From the NCBI GenBank assembly GCA_041687295.1, contig JAWLCG010000303.1:1-6304 (forward strand): a DNA stretch of 6,304 nucleotides, in the 5' to 3' direction. Below, piece by piece: positions 1 through 6,276 of the stretch (its first letter is position 1; every line of letters starts with the position of its first letter). Both the position numbers and the translations under genes were made by a program. Below the pieces are notes generated by a model. That model was not told the DNA's origin and ran no database searches. It worked only from the letters and a program-made list of their open reading frames with translations. The DNA is from JAWLCG01 sp041687295. GTDB taxonomy: Bacteria > Planctomycetota > Phycisphaerae > SM23-33 > FEN-1343.

Positions 1-78
1 ATGCTCCAGACCGAGCACAACCTCGGCTTCGTCGGCACGAAAAACGCCCCGCACTACGACCAGACCGAAATGGAGTAG
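1..78 (+). CDS. C-terminal end of an unrecognised protein (5' partial)
   Basis: Frame 1 is open from the first base to a TAG at 76-78 and encodes 25 residues ending HYDQTEME. Of the 24 codons after the first, 22 end in G or C, as in the two certain genes downstream, while the other two forward frames look random. This makes it very likely the tail of a real gene. The ATG at base 1 may be internal, because the window cuts the gene there. The tail is polar with no membrane segment. I do not recognise the family and assign no function. A pair of palindromic REP units starts at the base after the stop, a common position for such repeats at the 3' end of a transcript. Confidence 0.6.
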   Translation: MLQTEHNLGFVGTKNAPHYDQTEME

Positions 79-174
79 CGTAGGCTGGGGCGCAGCGCCG
101 CGGAGCCCCACCTTCGATGGCGTTCTACGCCGGCCCCAAAGGTGGGGCTCCGCTGCGCTGCGCCCCAGCCTACG
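79..174. repeat. BIME-like inverted pair of GTAG-type REP units
   Basis: Positions 79-114 and 139-174 are 36-base inverted copies matching at 35 of 36 positions, separated by 24 bases. Each copy starts on its outer side with the tetranucleotide GTAG (80-83 on +, 170-173 on -). Each is itself partly self-complementary, for example TGGGGC at 86-91 with GCCCCA at 105-110. The spacer holds its own small hairpin (GGCGT 119-123 with ACGCC 127-131). A GTAG head, an internal palindrome and head-to-head pairing are the known hallmarks of REP sequences mobilised by RAYT (REP-associated tyrosine transposase) proteins. No RAYT gene lies in this window. In RNA the pair would form a long stem that could shield the 3' end of the upstream transcript or weaken read-through; that role is inferred. 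Confidence 0.8.
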
Positions 175-197
175 GCGCTCGGGGGGGCGCCTGGCCG

Positions 198-226
198 TTG
201 CATCGGCGGGCGTGGGCGGGTACGCT
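198..226 (+). promoter_or_regulatory. Weak candidate sigma-70-type promoter for the YchF-like gene
   Basis: TTGCAT at 198-203 and TACGCT at 221-226 are separated by 17 bases. Each box matches its consensus at only 3 of 6 positions, although the A2 and T6 of the -10 box are present. The boxes lie just upstream of a local AT-richer patch and about 36 bases before the ATG at 263. In DNA this GC-rich such a match can arise by chance, so it is only a candidate. Confidence 0.2.
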
Positions 227-252
227 TATCGTTTTGCCAAACCCGAGCTCAC

Positions 253-258
253 GAGGAA
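253..258 (+). promoter_or_regulatory. Ribosome binding site that sets the start of the YchF-like gene
   Basis: GAGGAA lies five bases or fewer before the ATG at 263. It is the only good Shine-Dalgarno match near the possible starts and favours 263 over the in-frame GTG at 212. Starting at 263 also puts the protein's first beta strand at residues 2-6, as in YchF family members. Confidence 0.75.
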
Positions 259-262
259 CCCC

Positions 263-1333
263 ATGCGCGTTGCACTGATTGGCCCGCCGTACAGCGGCAA
301 GACCACGCTGTTCCAGGCCGTCGCCGAGGCCGGCGGCAGCACGATCGACGTCTCCCGCGGCGACCAGCCGCACCTGGCGGTGGTCAAGGTGCCCGACGAG
401 CGGTTGGACTGGCTGGGCGAGATCTACCAGCCCAAGAAGCTCACGCCGGCCGAGCTGGAGTTCCTGGACCTGCCCGGCTTCGACCTGACCGACGAGGCCG
501 GCCGATCCAAGAGCCGCCAGCACTGGGCCGCCATGCGCCAGAGCGACATGATCGTCATGGTCGTGCGGGCCTTCGCCAACGAGGCCGTGCCGGCCTACCG
601 CGACCGCGTCAACGGCGTCGCCGACGCCGAGGAGCTCCAGGCCGAGCTGCTATTCGCCGACCTCGACCAGGTGATGCACCGCGTCGAGCGGCTGGAGGCC
701 CAGCTGAAGAAGCCCGCCAACCGCGACGCCACCCAGCGCGAGCTGGACCTGATGCGCCGCCTGCAGGACGCCCTGGAGAACGAGCAGCCCATCCGCTCGG
801 CCATCCGCAACGAGGACGAGGAGAAGGCGATCCGCTCGTTCGCGTTCCTCTCGCTCAAGCCCCAGCTGGTGGTGGTCAACTGCGGCGAGGACGCCGCCGG
901 CCAGAGCGGCCCCGGCCAGGTCGCCGGCCTGGAGGCCCTGCAGCTGTCGGCGCGGATCGAGGAGGAGCTCGCCCAACTGAGCGCCGAGGACCGCCAGGTG
1001 TTCATGGACGACCTGGGCCTCCAGTCGGTCGCCCGCGATCGGCTCATCCGGGCGTGCTACACCAAGCTCAACCTCGTCAGCATGTTCACCAGCGGCGAGG
1101 ACGAGTGCAAGGCCTGGACCCTGCCGGCCGGCAGCGACGCGGTCACCGCCGCCGGCGAGATCCACAGCGACATCGCCCGCGGCTTCATCCGCGCCGAGAC
1201 GGTCGCCTACGACGACTTCCGCACCGCCGGCGGCGACATGAAGGCCGTCAAGGCCGCCGGCCGCGTCCGCCTCGAGGGCAAGCAGTACACTGTGCAGGAC
1301 GGCGACATTATTAACTTCCGCTTTAATGTGTGA
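263..1333 (+). CDS. Divergent YchF/OLA1-family P-loop NTPase with TGS (DUF933) domain
   Basis: The product has 356 residues, close to the family norm of about 363. A P-loop GPPYSGKT lies at 7-14, a G3-like DLPG at 69-72 and NCGE at 206-209, fitting the NxxE motif that replaces NKxD in YchF and is linked to ATP use. A charged helical region at about 120-190 matches the YchF coiled-coil insert. Residues 270-356 match the TGS/DUF933 tail closely (FTSGEDECKAWTLP, GEIHSDIARGFIRAETV, LEGKQYTVQDGDIINFRFNV). Known members bind ribosomes and modulate translation and oxidative-stress responses in the cytoplasm; this protein's role is inferred from them. The usual GASxGEGLGN loop after G3 and the NYPF stretch before VPDERLD are missing, so it looks like a divergent paralogue rather than the standard ychF gene, and I withhold that symbol. 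It appears monocistronic, with repeats on both sides. Confidence 0.9.
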   Translation: MRVALIGPPYSGKTTLFQAVAEAGGSTIDVSRGDQPHLAVVKVPDERLDWLGEIYQPKKLTPAELEFLDLPGFDLTDEAGRSKSRQHWAAMRQSDMIVMVVRAFANEAVPAYRDRVNGVADAEELQAELLFADLDQVMHRVERLEAQLKKPANRDATQRELDLMRRLQDALENEQPIRSAIRNEDEEKAIRSFAFLSLKPQLVVVNCGEDAAGQSGPGQVAGLEALQLSARIEEELAQLSAEDRQVFMDDLGLQSVARDRLIRACYTKLNLVSMFTSGEDECKAWTLPAGSDAVTAAGEIHSDIARGFIRAETVAYDDFRTAGGDMKAVKAAGRVRLEGKQYTVQDGDIINFRFNV

Positions 1334-1338
1334 GTGAA

Positions 1339-1386
1339 GGTCGATGGGTTAATTGGTTGATGGGTTAATTGGTTAATTGGTTAATT
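1339..1386. repeat. AT-rich octamer tandem repeat (GGTTAATT type)
   Basis: Six consecutive 8-base units occur here: GGTCGATG, GGTTAATT, GGTTGATG, then three perfect GGTTAATT copies at 1363-1386. Seen another way, a 16-base unit at 1343-1358 is repeated exactly at 1359-1374. The block starts five bases after the stop of the YchF-like gene and is sharply AT-rich against its surroundings. Such arrays change length by replication slippage. The TTAATT elements could act as promoter or protein-binding DNA, but nothing proves it. Confidence 0.85.
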
Positions 1387-1390
1387 GCCC

Positions 1391-1418
1391 GGGGTCTTCG
1401 CAGACGAGGATGGACCCC
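1391..1418. other. Short stem-loop in the intergenic gap
   Basis: GGGGTC at 1391-1396 and GACCCC at 1413-1418 are exact inverted copies around a 16-base loop. No T-run follows on either strand, so it is not an intrinsic terminator. It lies between the octamer array and a REP-like unit and may be part of a larger composite repeat. Confidence 0.35.
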
Positions 1419-1423
1419 AGCCC

Positions 1424-1456
1424 GTAGGCCGGGTCGAGCGGTAGCGAGGCCCGGCG
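1424..1456 (+). repeat. Solitary REP-like hairpin with GTAG head
   Basis: The unit begins GTAGGCCGGG. An 8-pair stem joins 1428-1435 to 1448-1455 with one G-T pair and a 12-base loop. It shares the GTAGGC-GGG head, a central GAGCG/CAGCG core and a CCC-rich tail with the REP units at 79-174, but differs at many positions. It is either a second subfamily or a degraded relative. Confidence 0.5.
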
Positions 1457-1477
1457 GAGCGTGGGAGTGGACGCCCG

Positions 1478-1511
1478 AAGACGTGGCTGCAGACGGCGTA
1501 GCCACGGCACC
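1478..1511 (-). repeat. Dispersed hairpin repeat, copy 1
   Basis: Read on the minus strand, these 34 bases match 6029-6062 on the plus strand at 31 positions. The core is a stem of CGTGGCTG (1482-1489) with TAGCCACG (1499-1506), eight pairs including one G-T, around a 9-base loop. Because it is a repeat, this stretch is unlikely to be protein-coding, which argues against extending the downstream gene back to the in-frame GTG at 1461. Confidence 0.75.
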
Positions 1512-1565
1512 TGGCGCGTTGGGGGTCCCGGGGCGGCATGGGTAAGACGGTTCTTTGCGGACGGG

Positions 1566-4500
1566 ATGATCGTGACCGACGCACCGGACAACCCGAGGCC
1601 GAGGCGGCGATGGTGGCAGCACCTGCTGCGGTCGGCTGCGCTGGCGGCGGTGGTGCTGGTGCTGCTGTACGCCACGCTGCCGTGGTGGCTGCCGGGCCGA
1701 TGGCTGGCCGGGCGGGTCGCTGAGGATCTGTCGCGGCAGCTGGGCGTGGCGGTGGCGGTGGACGACCTGGCGGTCAGCTGGTCGGCCGACGGCGTGCTGA
1801 CGGGCCTGCGCGTCGCCAGCCCCGCCGACGCCGACGGGCCGCCGCTGCTGGAGGCGCCGCGGGTGCGGTTCTCGTTTCGGCCGGTGAAGCTGATCGCGCG
1901 GGGGCGGATCGACTGGCTCACCGTCGAGGGGCCCACGCTCCGCCTGCGGGTGGACGGCGAGGGGCAGTTCGACCTGGCCCGGCTGGGGCCGATGGACGAC
2001 GCCGTCACGGTCGATCGGCTGCTGGTGGACGGGGCGCGGGTGTCGCTGTGGCTGCCCGGCGAGCCGGACCGCCTGGCCCTGACCGTGCCGCACGCTCAGT
2101 TCCACGCCGGCCGACTGCTGCGGATCGAGCAGATCGCCCTGTCGGCGAGGCTGGACCCGCCCAGCGGGCCCGACAGCCCGGTGAGCCTGACGATGCGGAC
2201 CGGCTCGGCCGCCGGCGAGGCGCAGGCCCTGCTCAAGGTCACCTTCCGCCGGCTGGACCTGGCGGGTTTGGGTCGGCTGGGCCTGCCTGTCGAGCATCTT
2301 GGCGGTGTATTGACCGGCCAGTGCGAGCTGGCGGTCAACCGCCAGGGCGTCGTGGAGGACCTCCGCCTGGCCCTGTCGGGCGAGGGGCTCGAGCTTCAGC
2401 CGACCGACCTGTCCGGGCCCGTGCGGATCGGGCGGGCGGACCTTCGGCTGCAGGGGCGACTGGCGGCGATGGACGGGCTATTCGCGCTGCATCGGTTGGA
2501 GCTGACGGCCCCGGGGGTGGCCCTGGTCGCGCGGGGGCGGTTCCACGCCTCGCTGCTGGCGGGCTGCTGGGAGGGCGTGCACGAGCTGGCCCTGGGCGGG
2601 CGGGTGGACCCAGCCATCGTGCAGGGGCTGATGGGCGGCCCGGCCGGTGCCGAGATCCGCGGGCCGGTGGGCGTTCGGCTGAACTATGCGCGGTCGAGCA
2701 CGCAGTGGTCCGGCACGCTGGACGTGGATGCCTCGGCCGCTCGACTGTCGGCGGGCGGCGGGGTGCTCAAGCCGGCCGGCGAGGCGCTGTCGGTCGGCGT
2801 GGCCTTCTCGGGCGACCCGCGGACCGGGCGGCTGGCCATCGATCGGGCCGAGCTGCACCTGGCGGGCAATCGCCTGGCGGGGCAGGGGGTCCTGGCCGAC
2901 GCCCGGCCCCTGGCCGGCTGCTGGCCGGACGGCATTGGCCTGGACGGCCCGGCTCTCCTGGCTCAGCTCCAGGGCCAGGGCACCTGCGAGATCACGAATC
3001 TGGAAGCTCTTGGGCGGCTCAGCCCGGCCTTGGGCGAGGCCCTGGCGTCGGCCCGGCTGGCGGGCACGCTGCAGGGCCAGTGGCGGCTGGGCGGCGAGGA
3101 CGGCGGGCCGATGGGCCTGAGCCTTCGCCTGACCTGCGACGAGTCGACGCAGTTGGCCGTGGGCGACTGGCTGACCAAGCCCCCGGGCCAGTCGGCCGAG
3201 CTGAGCCTGGCCGGCGCCTTCGACGTCGCCGACGCCCGCCTCGGGCCGGTGCACCTGGAGCTCGCCAGCGGCCCGGGCCGGCTTCGGCTGGACCTCGAGC
3301 CGTTCGCCCTGTCGGCCCTGGACGGGCAGACGCTGGCGGGCACCTATCGGCTGGTGGCCCCGGAGGCCCTGGCGGCCTGGCTGCCGGCGCGGGTGGATCG
3401 GCCTGAGGTGCTCGGGGCCAGCGAGCTGGGCGGGCGGTTCGCCCTGCAGGCCGGCGCCGAGCAGGCCCGCCTGCACATCACCTGCGACGCCGCCCAGGCC
3501 CACGTGCACGTGCCGGGCTGGCTGGACAAGCGGGCCGGCCTGCCCGCGGACCTCTCGGCCGAGCTGCTCTGGACGGCCCGCGGGCCTCGCCGGCTGGACC
3601 TGTCGGCCCAGCTGCCCGGGGCACGCCTGGCCGGCTGGGCGAGCCAGGACGCGGCCCCGGCCTGGCGGGCGGGCCTGGCCCTGCGGGTCACCCAGGCCGA
3701 CTGGCTCCGCGACCAGCTGCCGCCGCTCTGGCCCAGCCGATCGTGGCTGCGGGTGGGCGGGGGCCTGTCGGCCGAGCTGGACCTCCAGGGCGATGCCGAG
3801 GCCCTGCGCGTGCAGGCGACCGTGGATGGCGATCAACTCGAGCTGGCCCGGCGACTCACCGCCCAGCACAAGGACCGCGGCCTGCCGCTGCGGCTGCAGT
3901 TCCAGGGCCAGTGGGCCGATGGAACCCTGTCGGTCGAGGCCCTGAGCCTGCGGGCCGGGCCGGTGGACCTGACGGGCCGGGGGCAGCTCGGGCCTGAGGT
4001 GTCGAACCTGCAGGCGGAGCTGGCCTGGCGGCTGCGGGTCGAGCCGGCCCTGCTGGAACTGCTGCCCGAGCTGGGGCCCACCGTCGAGGCCTGGTCGCTT
4101 ACCGGCGGGGCCGACGGTACGCTGCACCTCCAGGGCCAGGCCGGCCTGCTGGAGATCGCCGGCGCCGTTGACGCCTCGGCCCTGGCCCTGGCCGGGCCCG
4201 ACGGGCTGACCAAGCTGGCCGGCGTGCCGGCGGAGCTGCATTTCCAGGCCACTCGCCCGGTCGATCGGCCCGAGTGGATCGTCAACTCCTGGACCGGGCA
4301 GCTCGGCACGCTGGAGGGCCTGGGGGCGGCCCGGCTGGGGCTGGGCGAGGCCGGCACCCCGACCGGCCTGGTCGCGCAGGTCCGCCTGACGACGCCCCAC
4401 GCAGCGGACCTGGTGGCCCTGTGGCCCGACCTGGCGCCGTACCGCCTGACCGGCCTGGCCGAGGTGCAGACGCAGCTGCGGCTGGACTTCGCGCCGCCGC

Positions 4501-5906
4501 CCCCGGTCCCGCTGGCCCGGCCGAAGGGGCCGGGGGCCGGGTTCGATGTCGCGAGGGCAGGGGCCCTGACCGCGCTATTCGCCGCCGTGCCGGCCCTGGG
4601 CGTGCCGCCCGCGCTGCCGAGCTCGCAGCCCTGGCGGCTGGACGGGCCGAGCCTGGCCGTGCGGAGCGTTCGGCTGGACTGGCTGGGCCTGCGGGCCGAG
4701 GGGCTGACGGCTGAGCATCGCGGCCAATCGCTGACGCTTGACGGCACGCTACGGCTGGACGGGGTCGAGCTGGCTCTGGGCGGGGCCGACCCGCTGGCGG
4801 GCCTCCGCGTCGAGCGGCTGCGGACGGACGCCCTGCGCCTGGCGGGGCCGGGCGGGGCGGTGACGCTGCTGGCGGACCTGGCCGACTGGCCCGCCGGCCC
4901 GCGGGGCCGAGCCGAGCTGCGGGGCTCTACGGTGGATCTGGGCGTCCTGGCCGGCTGGCTGGGCGCGCCGCTGGGCCAGTGGCCCGACCCGGCCGAGCCC
5001 TTGCCCGACGCCCGCCGCGCCGAGTTGCAGCGGCTGGCCGAGGACGCCATCGCCGCCCTGCGCCCCTGGGCGCAGCGGGCCGACCTGGCCCTGGCCGTGC
5101 GGCTGGATCGGCTGCTGGACTACCCCGACGGGCGGGTGCGGACGCTGTGCGACATCGAGGCCCTCACCGTCGAGGCGACGCTCGCCGAGGGGCAGTTGGC
5201 CCTGGCCTACACCGGCGGGCTCAACGGCGGCACGCTGCACGACGTCTACACGACAGACCTGCGCCTGGCGGAGCCCGTTGTCACCCTCGACAGCGAGGCC
5301 CGCCAGCTGCTGGGCGGCCCGGCCCTGGACCCGCACGTCCAGGCGGTCTTCCCCGGCAACGAGGTCCGCGGCCAGATGAGCCGCACGATGCACACCCAGA
5401 CGCCCCTGGTCGGCGTGATCGCCCAGAGCCTCGACGGGCGCTACCCCGCCGTCGCCGTCGGGCACGCCCGGGCCGAGTTCGTCGACGGCGTGACCCGCGG
5501 CAAGGCCGCCCCCTCCTTCGTCACCCGCCTGCTGCCGGGGCTGGACCTCGTAGAGTACCCCTACGCGAGCATGGTCTGCTTCAGCGAGTTCCGCCCGGAC
5601 GGCTCGGCTTACAACGACATGGTCTTCTCCGGGCGCGTCCACGACCTCTACATCGAGGGCACCACCGACGCGGCCGGCTGGGGCGACTACGAGATCGGCG
5701 TGATCCTGCTGGGCAGCCCCCAGAGTCCCCAGTTCAACCACCGCTACCGCCAGGGCCGGGTGCCCGTGCTCAAGTGGCAGGCCCGCATCGTCGGCGGCCA
5801 GCGCGCCGACGAGACCGTCAGCTACCCCTGGCCCAACGAGACCGTCTTCGCCGTCTTCCTCAAGAACAACCTCTTCTACCGCCTCTGGCTCCAGCGCCAG
5901 CAATAG
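1566..5906 (+). CDS. Very large AsmA-like envelope protein with N-terminal membrane anchor
   Basis: The product has 1446 residues. A basic stretch RPRRRWW (11-17) precedes one hydrophobic segment at about 19-43, giving an uncleaved anchor with the rest predicted in the periplasm. Residues 50-145 follow the AsmA-type N-terminal pattern: a helix, a short 'LAVSWSADGVLTGLRV' beta unit, a 'PRVRFSFRPVKLIARGRI' strand pair, then 'IDWLTVEGPTLRLRVDGEGQ'. The body is a long run of short beta strands with G-x-L turns, broken by a proline-rich linker at about 976-990. The last 120 residues look like a conserved C-terminal module (FSGRVHDLYIEGTTD at 1354-1368). AsmA/TamB/YhdP relatives form long grooves that bridge the envelope and carry lipids; that role is inferred here. 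ATG 1566 is the first in-frame ATG, with a weak GGA at 1559-1561; the longer frame from GTG 1461 would run through repeats. The exact subfamily is unclear. Confidence 0.85.
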   Translation: MIVTDAPDNPRPRRRWWQHLLRSAALAAVVLVLLYATLPWWLPGRWLAGRVAEDLSRQLGVAVAVDDLAVSWSADGVLTGLRVASPADADGPPLLEAPRVRFSFRPVKLIARGRIDWLTVEGPTLRLRVDGEGQFDLARLGPMDDAVTVDRLLVDGARVSLWLPGEPDRLALTVPHAQFHAGRLLRIEQIALSARLDPPSGPDSPVSLTMRTGSAAGEAQALLKVTFRRLDLAGLGRLGLPVEHLGGVLTGQCELAVNRQGVVEDLRLALSGEGLELQPTDLSGPVRIGRADLRLQGRLAAMDGLFALHRLELTAPGVALVARGRFHASLLAGCWEGVHELALGGRVDPAIVQGLMGGPAGAEIRGPVGVRLNYARSSTQWSGTLDVDASAARLSAGGGVLKPAGEALSVGVAFSGDPRTGRLAIDRAELHLAGNRLAGQGVLADARPLAGCWPDGIGLDGPALLAQLQGQGTCEITNLEALGRLSPALGEALASARLAGTLQGQWRLGGEDGGPMGLSLRLTCDESTQLAVGDWLTKPPGQSAELSLAGAFDVADARLGPVHLELASGPGRLRLDLEPFALSALDGQTLAGTYRLVAPEALAAWLPARVDRPEVLGASELGGRFALQAGAEQARLHITCDAAQAHVHVPGWLDKRAGLPADLSAELLWTARGPRRLDLSAQLPGARLAGWASQDAAPAWRAGLALRVTQADWLRDQLPPLWPSRSWLRVGGGLSAELDLQGDAEALRVQATVDGDQLELARRLTAQHKDRGLPLRLQFQGQWADGTLSVEALSLRAGPVDLTGRGQLGPEVSNLQAELAWRLRVEPALLELLPELGPTVEAWSLTGGADGTLHLQGQAGLLEIAGAVDASALALAGPDGLTKLAGVPAELHFQATRPVDRPEWIVNSWTGQLGTLEGLGAARLGLGEAGTPTGLVAQVRLTTPHAADLVALWPDLAPYRLTGLAEVQTQLRLDFAPPPPVPLARPKGPGAGFDVARAGALTALFAAVPALGVPPALPSSQPWRLDGPSLAVRSVRLDWLGLRAEGLTAEHRGQSLTLDGTLRLDGVELALGGADPLAGLRVERLRTDALRLAGPGGAVTLLADLADWPAGPRGRAELRGSTVDLGVLAGWLGAPLGQWPDPAEPLPDARRAELQRLAEDAIAALRPWAQRADLALAVRLDRLLDYPDGRVRTLCDIEALTVEATLAEGQLALAYTGGLNGGTLHDVYTTDLRLAEPVVTLDSEARQLLGGPALDPHVQAVFPGNEVRGQMSRTMHTQTPLVGVIAQSLDGRYPAVAVGHARAEFVDGVTRGKAAPSFVTRLLPGLDLVEYPYASMVCFSEFRPDGSAYNDMVFSGRVHDLYIEGTTDAAGWGDYEIGVILLGSPQSPQFNHRYRQGRVPVLKWQARIVGGQRADETVSYPWPNETVFAVFLKNNLFYRLWLQRQQ

Positions 5907-5913
5907 CCCCTCT

Positions 5914-5944
5914 GCCAGTTACGCCTGCGGGTCCGCAGGCTGGC
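5914..5944 (+). terminator. Stem-loop after the AsmA-like gene, possible transcript end
   Basis: GCCTGCGG at 5923-5930 and CCGCAGGC at 5933-5940 are exact inverted copies, giving about seven pairs with a 4-base loop. Flanking GCCA (5914-5917) and TGGC (5941-5944) can extend the stem past an unpaired side. It begins 16 bases after the stop codon. No T-run follows, so it is not a standard intrinsic terminator; it may stabilise the 3' end or assist termination. Confidence 0.35.
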
Positions 5945-6028
5945 CTCGGCCCAAGCCCACGGAACGCCTTCCTTGGGCATCGCGGCCGGGCCGTCCCCAT
6001 CGCGTCTCCGAAAAGAAAAAAGCGTCCG

Positions 6029-6062
6029 GGTGCCGTGGCTACGGCGTTTGTAGCCACGTCTT
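6029..6062 (+). repeat. Dispersed hairpin repeat, copy 2
   Basis: This is the plus-strand copy of the repeat at 1478-1511 (31 of 34 bases identical). The stem is perfect here: CGTGGCTA (6034-6041) with TAGCCACG (6051-6058) around CGGCGTTTG. The loop and stem bases that differ from copy 1 leave the fold intact, and the G-T pair of copy 1 is an A-T pair here. On the minus strand a T-rich tract (6021-6011) lies a dozen bases beyond the stem, too far for a classical terminator. Confidence 0.75.
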
Positions 6063-6123
6063 TCCCCTCCTCCCTGGTTTCGGCCCGAGAGGTAGACACG
6101 GTTGACACAGATTGCACAGCGCG

Positions 6124-6276
6124 GGGGCTCTGCCCCCACACCCCCGGGATTTATCGCTTTGGGCCTCCGGCATGGGATGGGCTCACGCCCCTGCCGGCCG
6201 GGCCGGAGGACGGGCGGCTTGGAGCCTCTGCCGGTGGCCCCAATGCGCAAAATCCCGGGCTCTGGGGCAGAGCCCC
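6124..6276. repeat. Imperfect palindromic element of about 150 bases (MITE-like or structured)
   Basis: The outer arms are exact inverted copies: 6124-6136 with 6264-6276 (13 bases), then 6143-6152 with 6250-6259 (10 bases). Pairing continues imperfectly inward to 6171 and 6230, where CCTCCGGC faces GCCGGTGG. The outer arms also fold on themselves (GGGGGC 6123-6128 with GCCCCC 6132-6137; GGGCTCT 6257-6263 with AGAGCCC 6269-6275). The middle, about 6172-6229, codes for nothing recognisable. Terminal inverted repeats around a short non-coding core fit a MITE or a large BIME-like repeat; a structured RNA is the alternative. No target-site duplication is evident. Confidence 0.55.

Noticed and set aside
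79..174. CRISPR or transposon-end interpretation of the 36-base inverted copies
   Set aside because: The copies are inverted, not direct, with only two units. The spacer is 24 bases with no gene inside, which fits a REP pair better.
212..262. GTG 212 as start of the YchF-like protein
   Set aside because: The ATG at 263 has a good ribosome binding site and begins at the point where YchF proteins normally start; the 17 extra residues match nothing in the family.
1461..1565. N-terminal extension of the AsmA-like protein from GTG 1461
   Set aside because: The extra 35 residues are encoded by a dispersed hairpin repeat and flanking DNA, are arginine- and glycine-rich, and precede the natural anchor-first start at ATG 1566.
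2478..4400. A 640-codon open frame on the minus strand within the AsmA-like gene, and other long antisense frames
   Set aside because: Very GC-rich genes lack stop codons in antisense frames. The translation is low-complexity (rich in G, Q, R, P), and the plus-strand frame has a clear anchor and family pattern.
6011..6058. Minus-strand intrinsic terminator made of the dispersed hairpin and the T-rich complement of 6011-6021
   Set aside because: About a dozen bases separate the stem from the T-run, and the same hairpin at 1478-1511 has no T-run, so the hairpin exists independently of termination.
6102..6130. Promoter with an exact TTGACA at 6102-6107
   Set aside because: At the correct spacing the -10 position is GGGCTC, inside a GC-rich hairpin. 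The TTGACA is also part of a short direct repeat.
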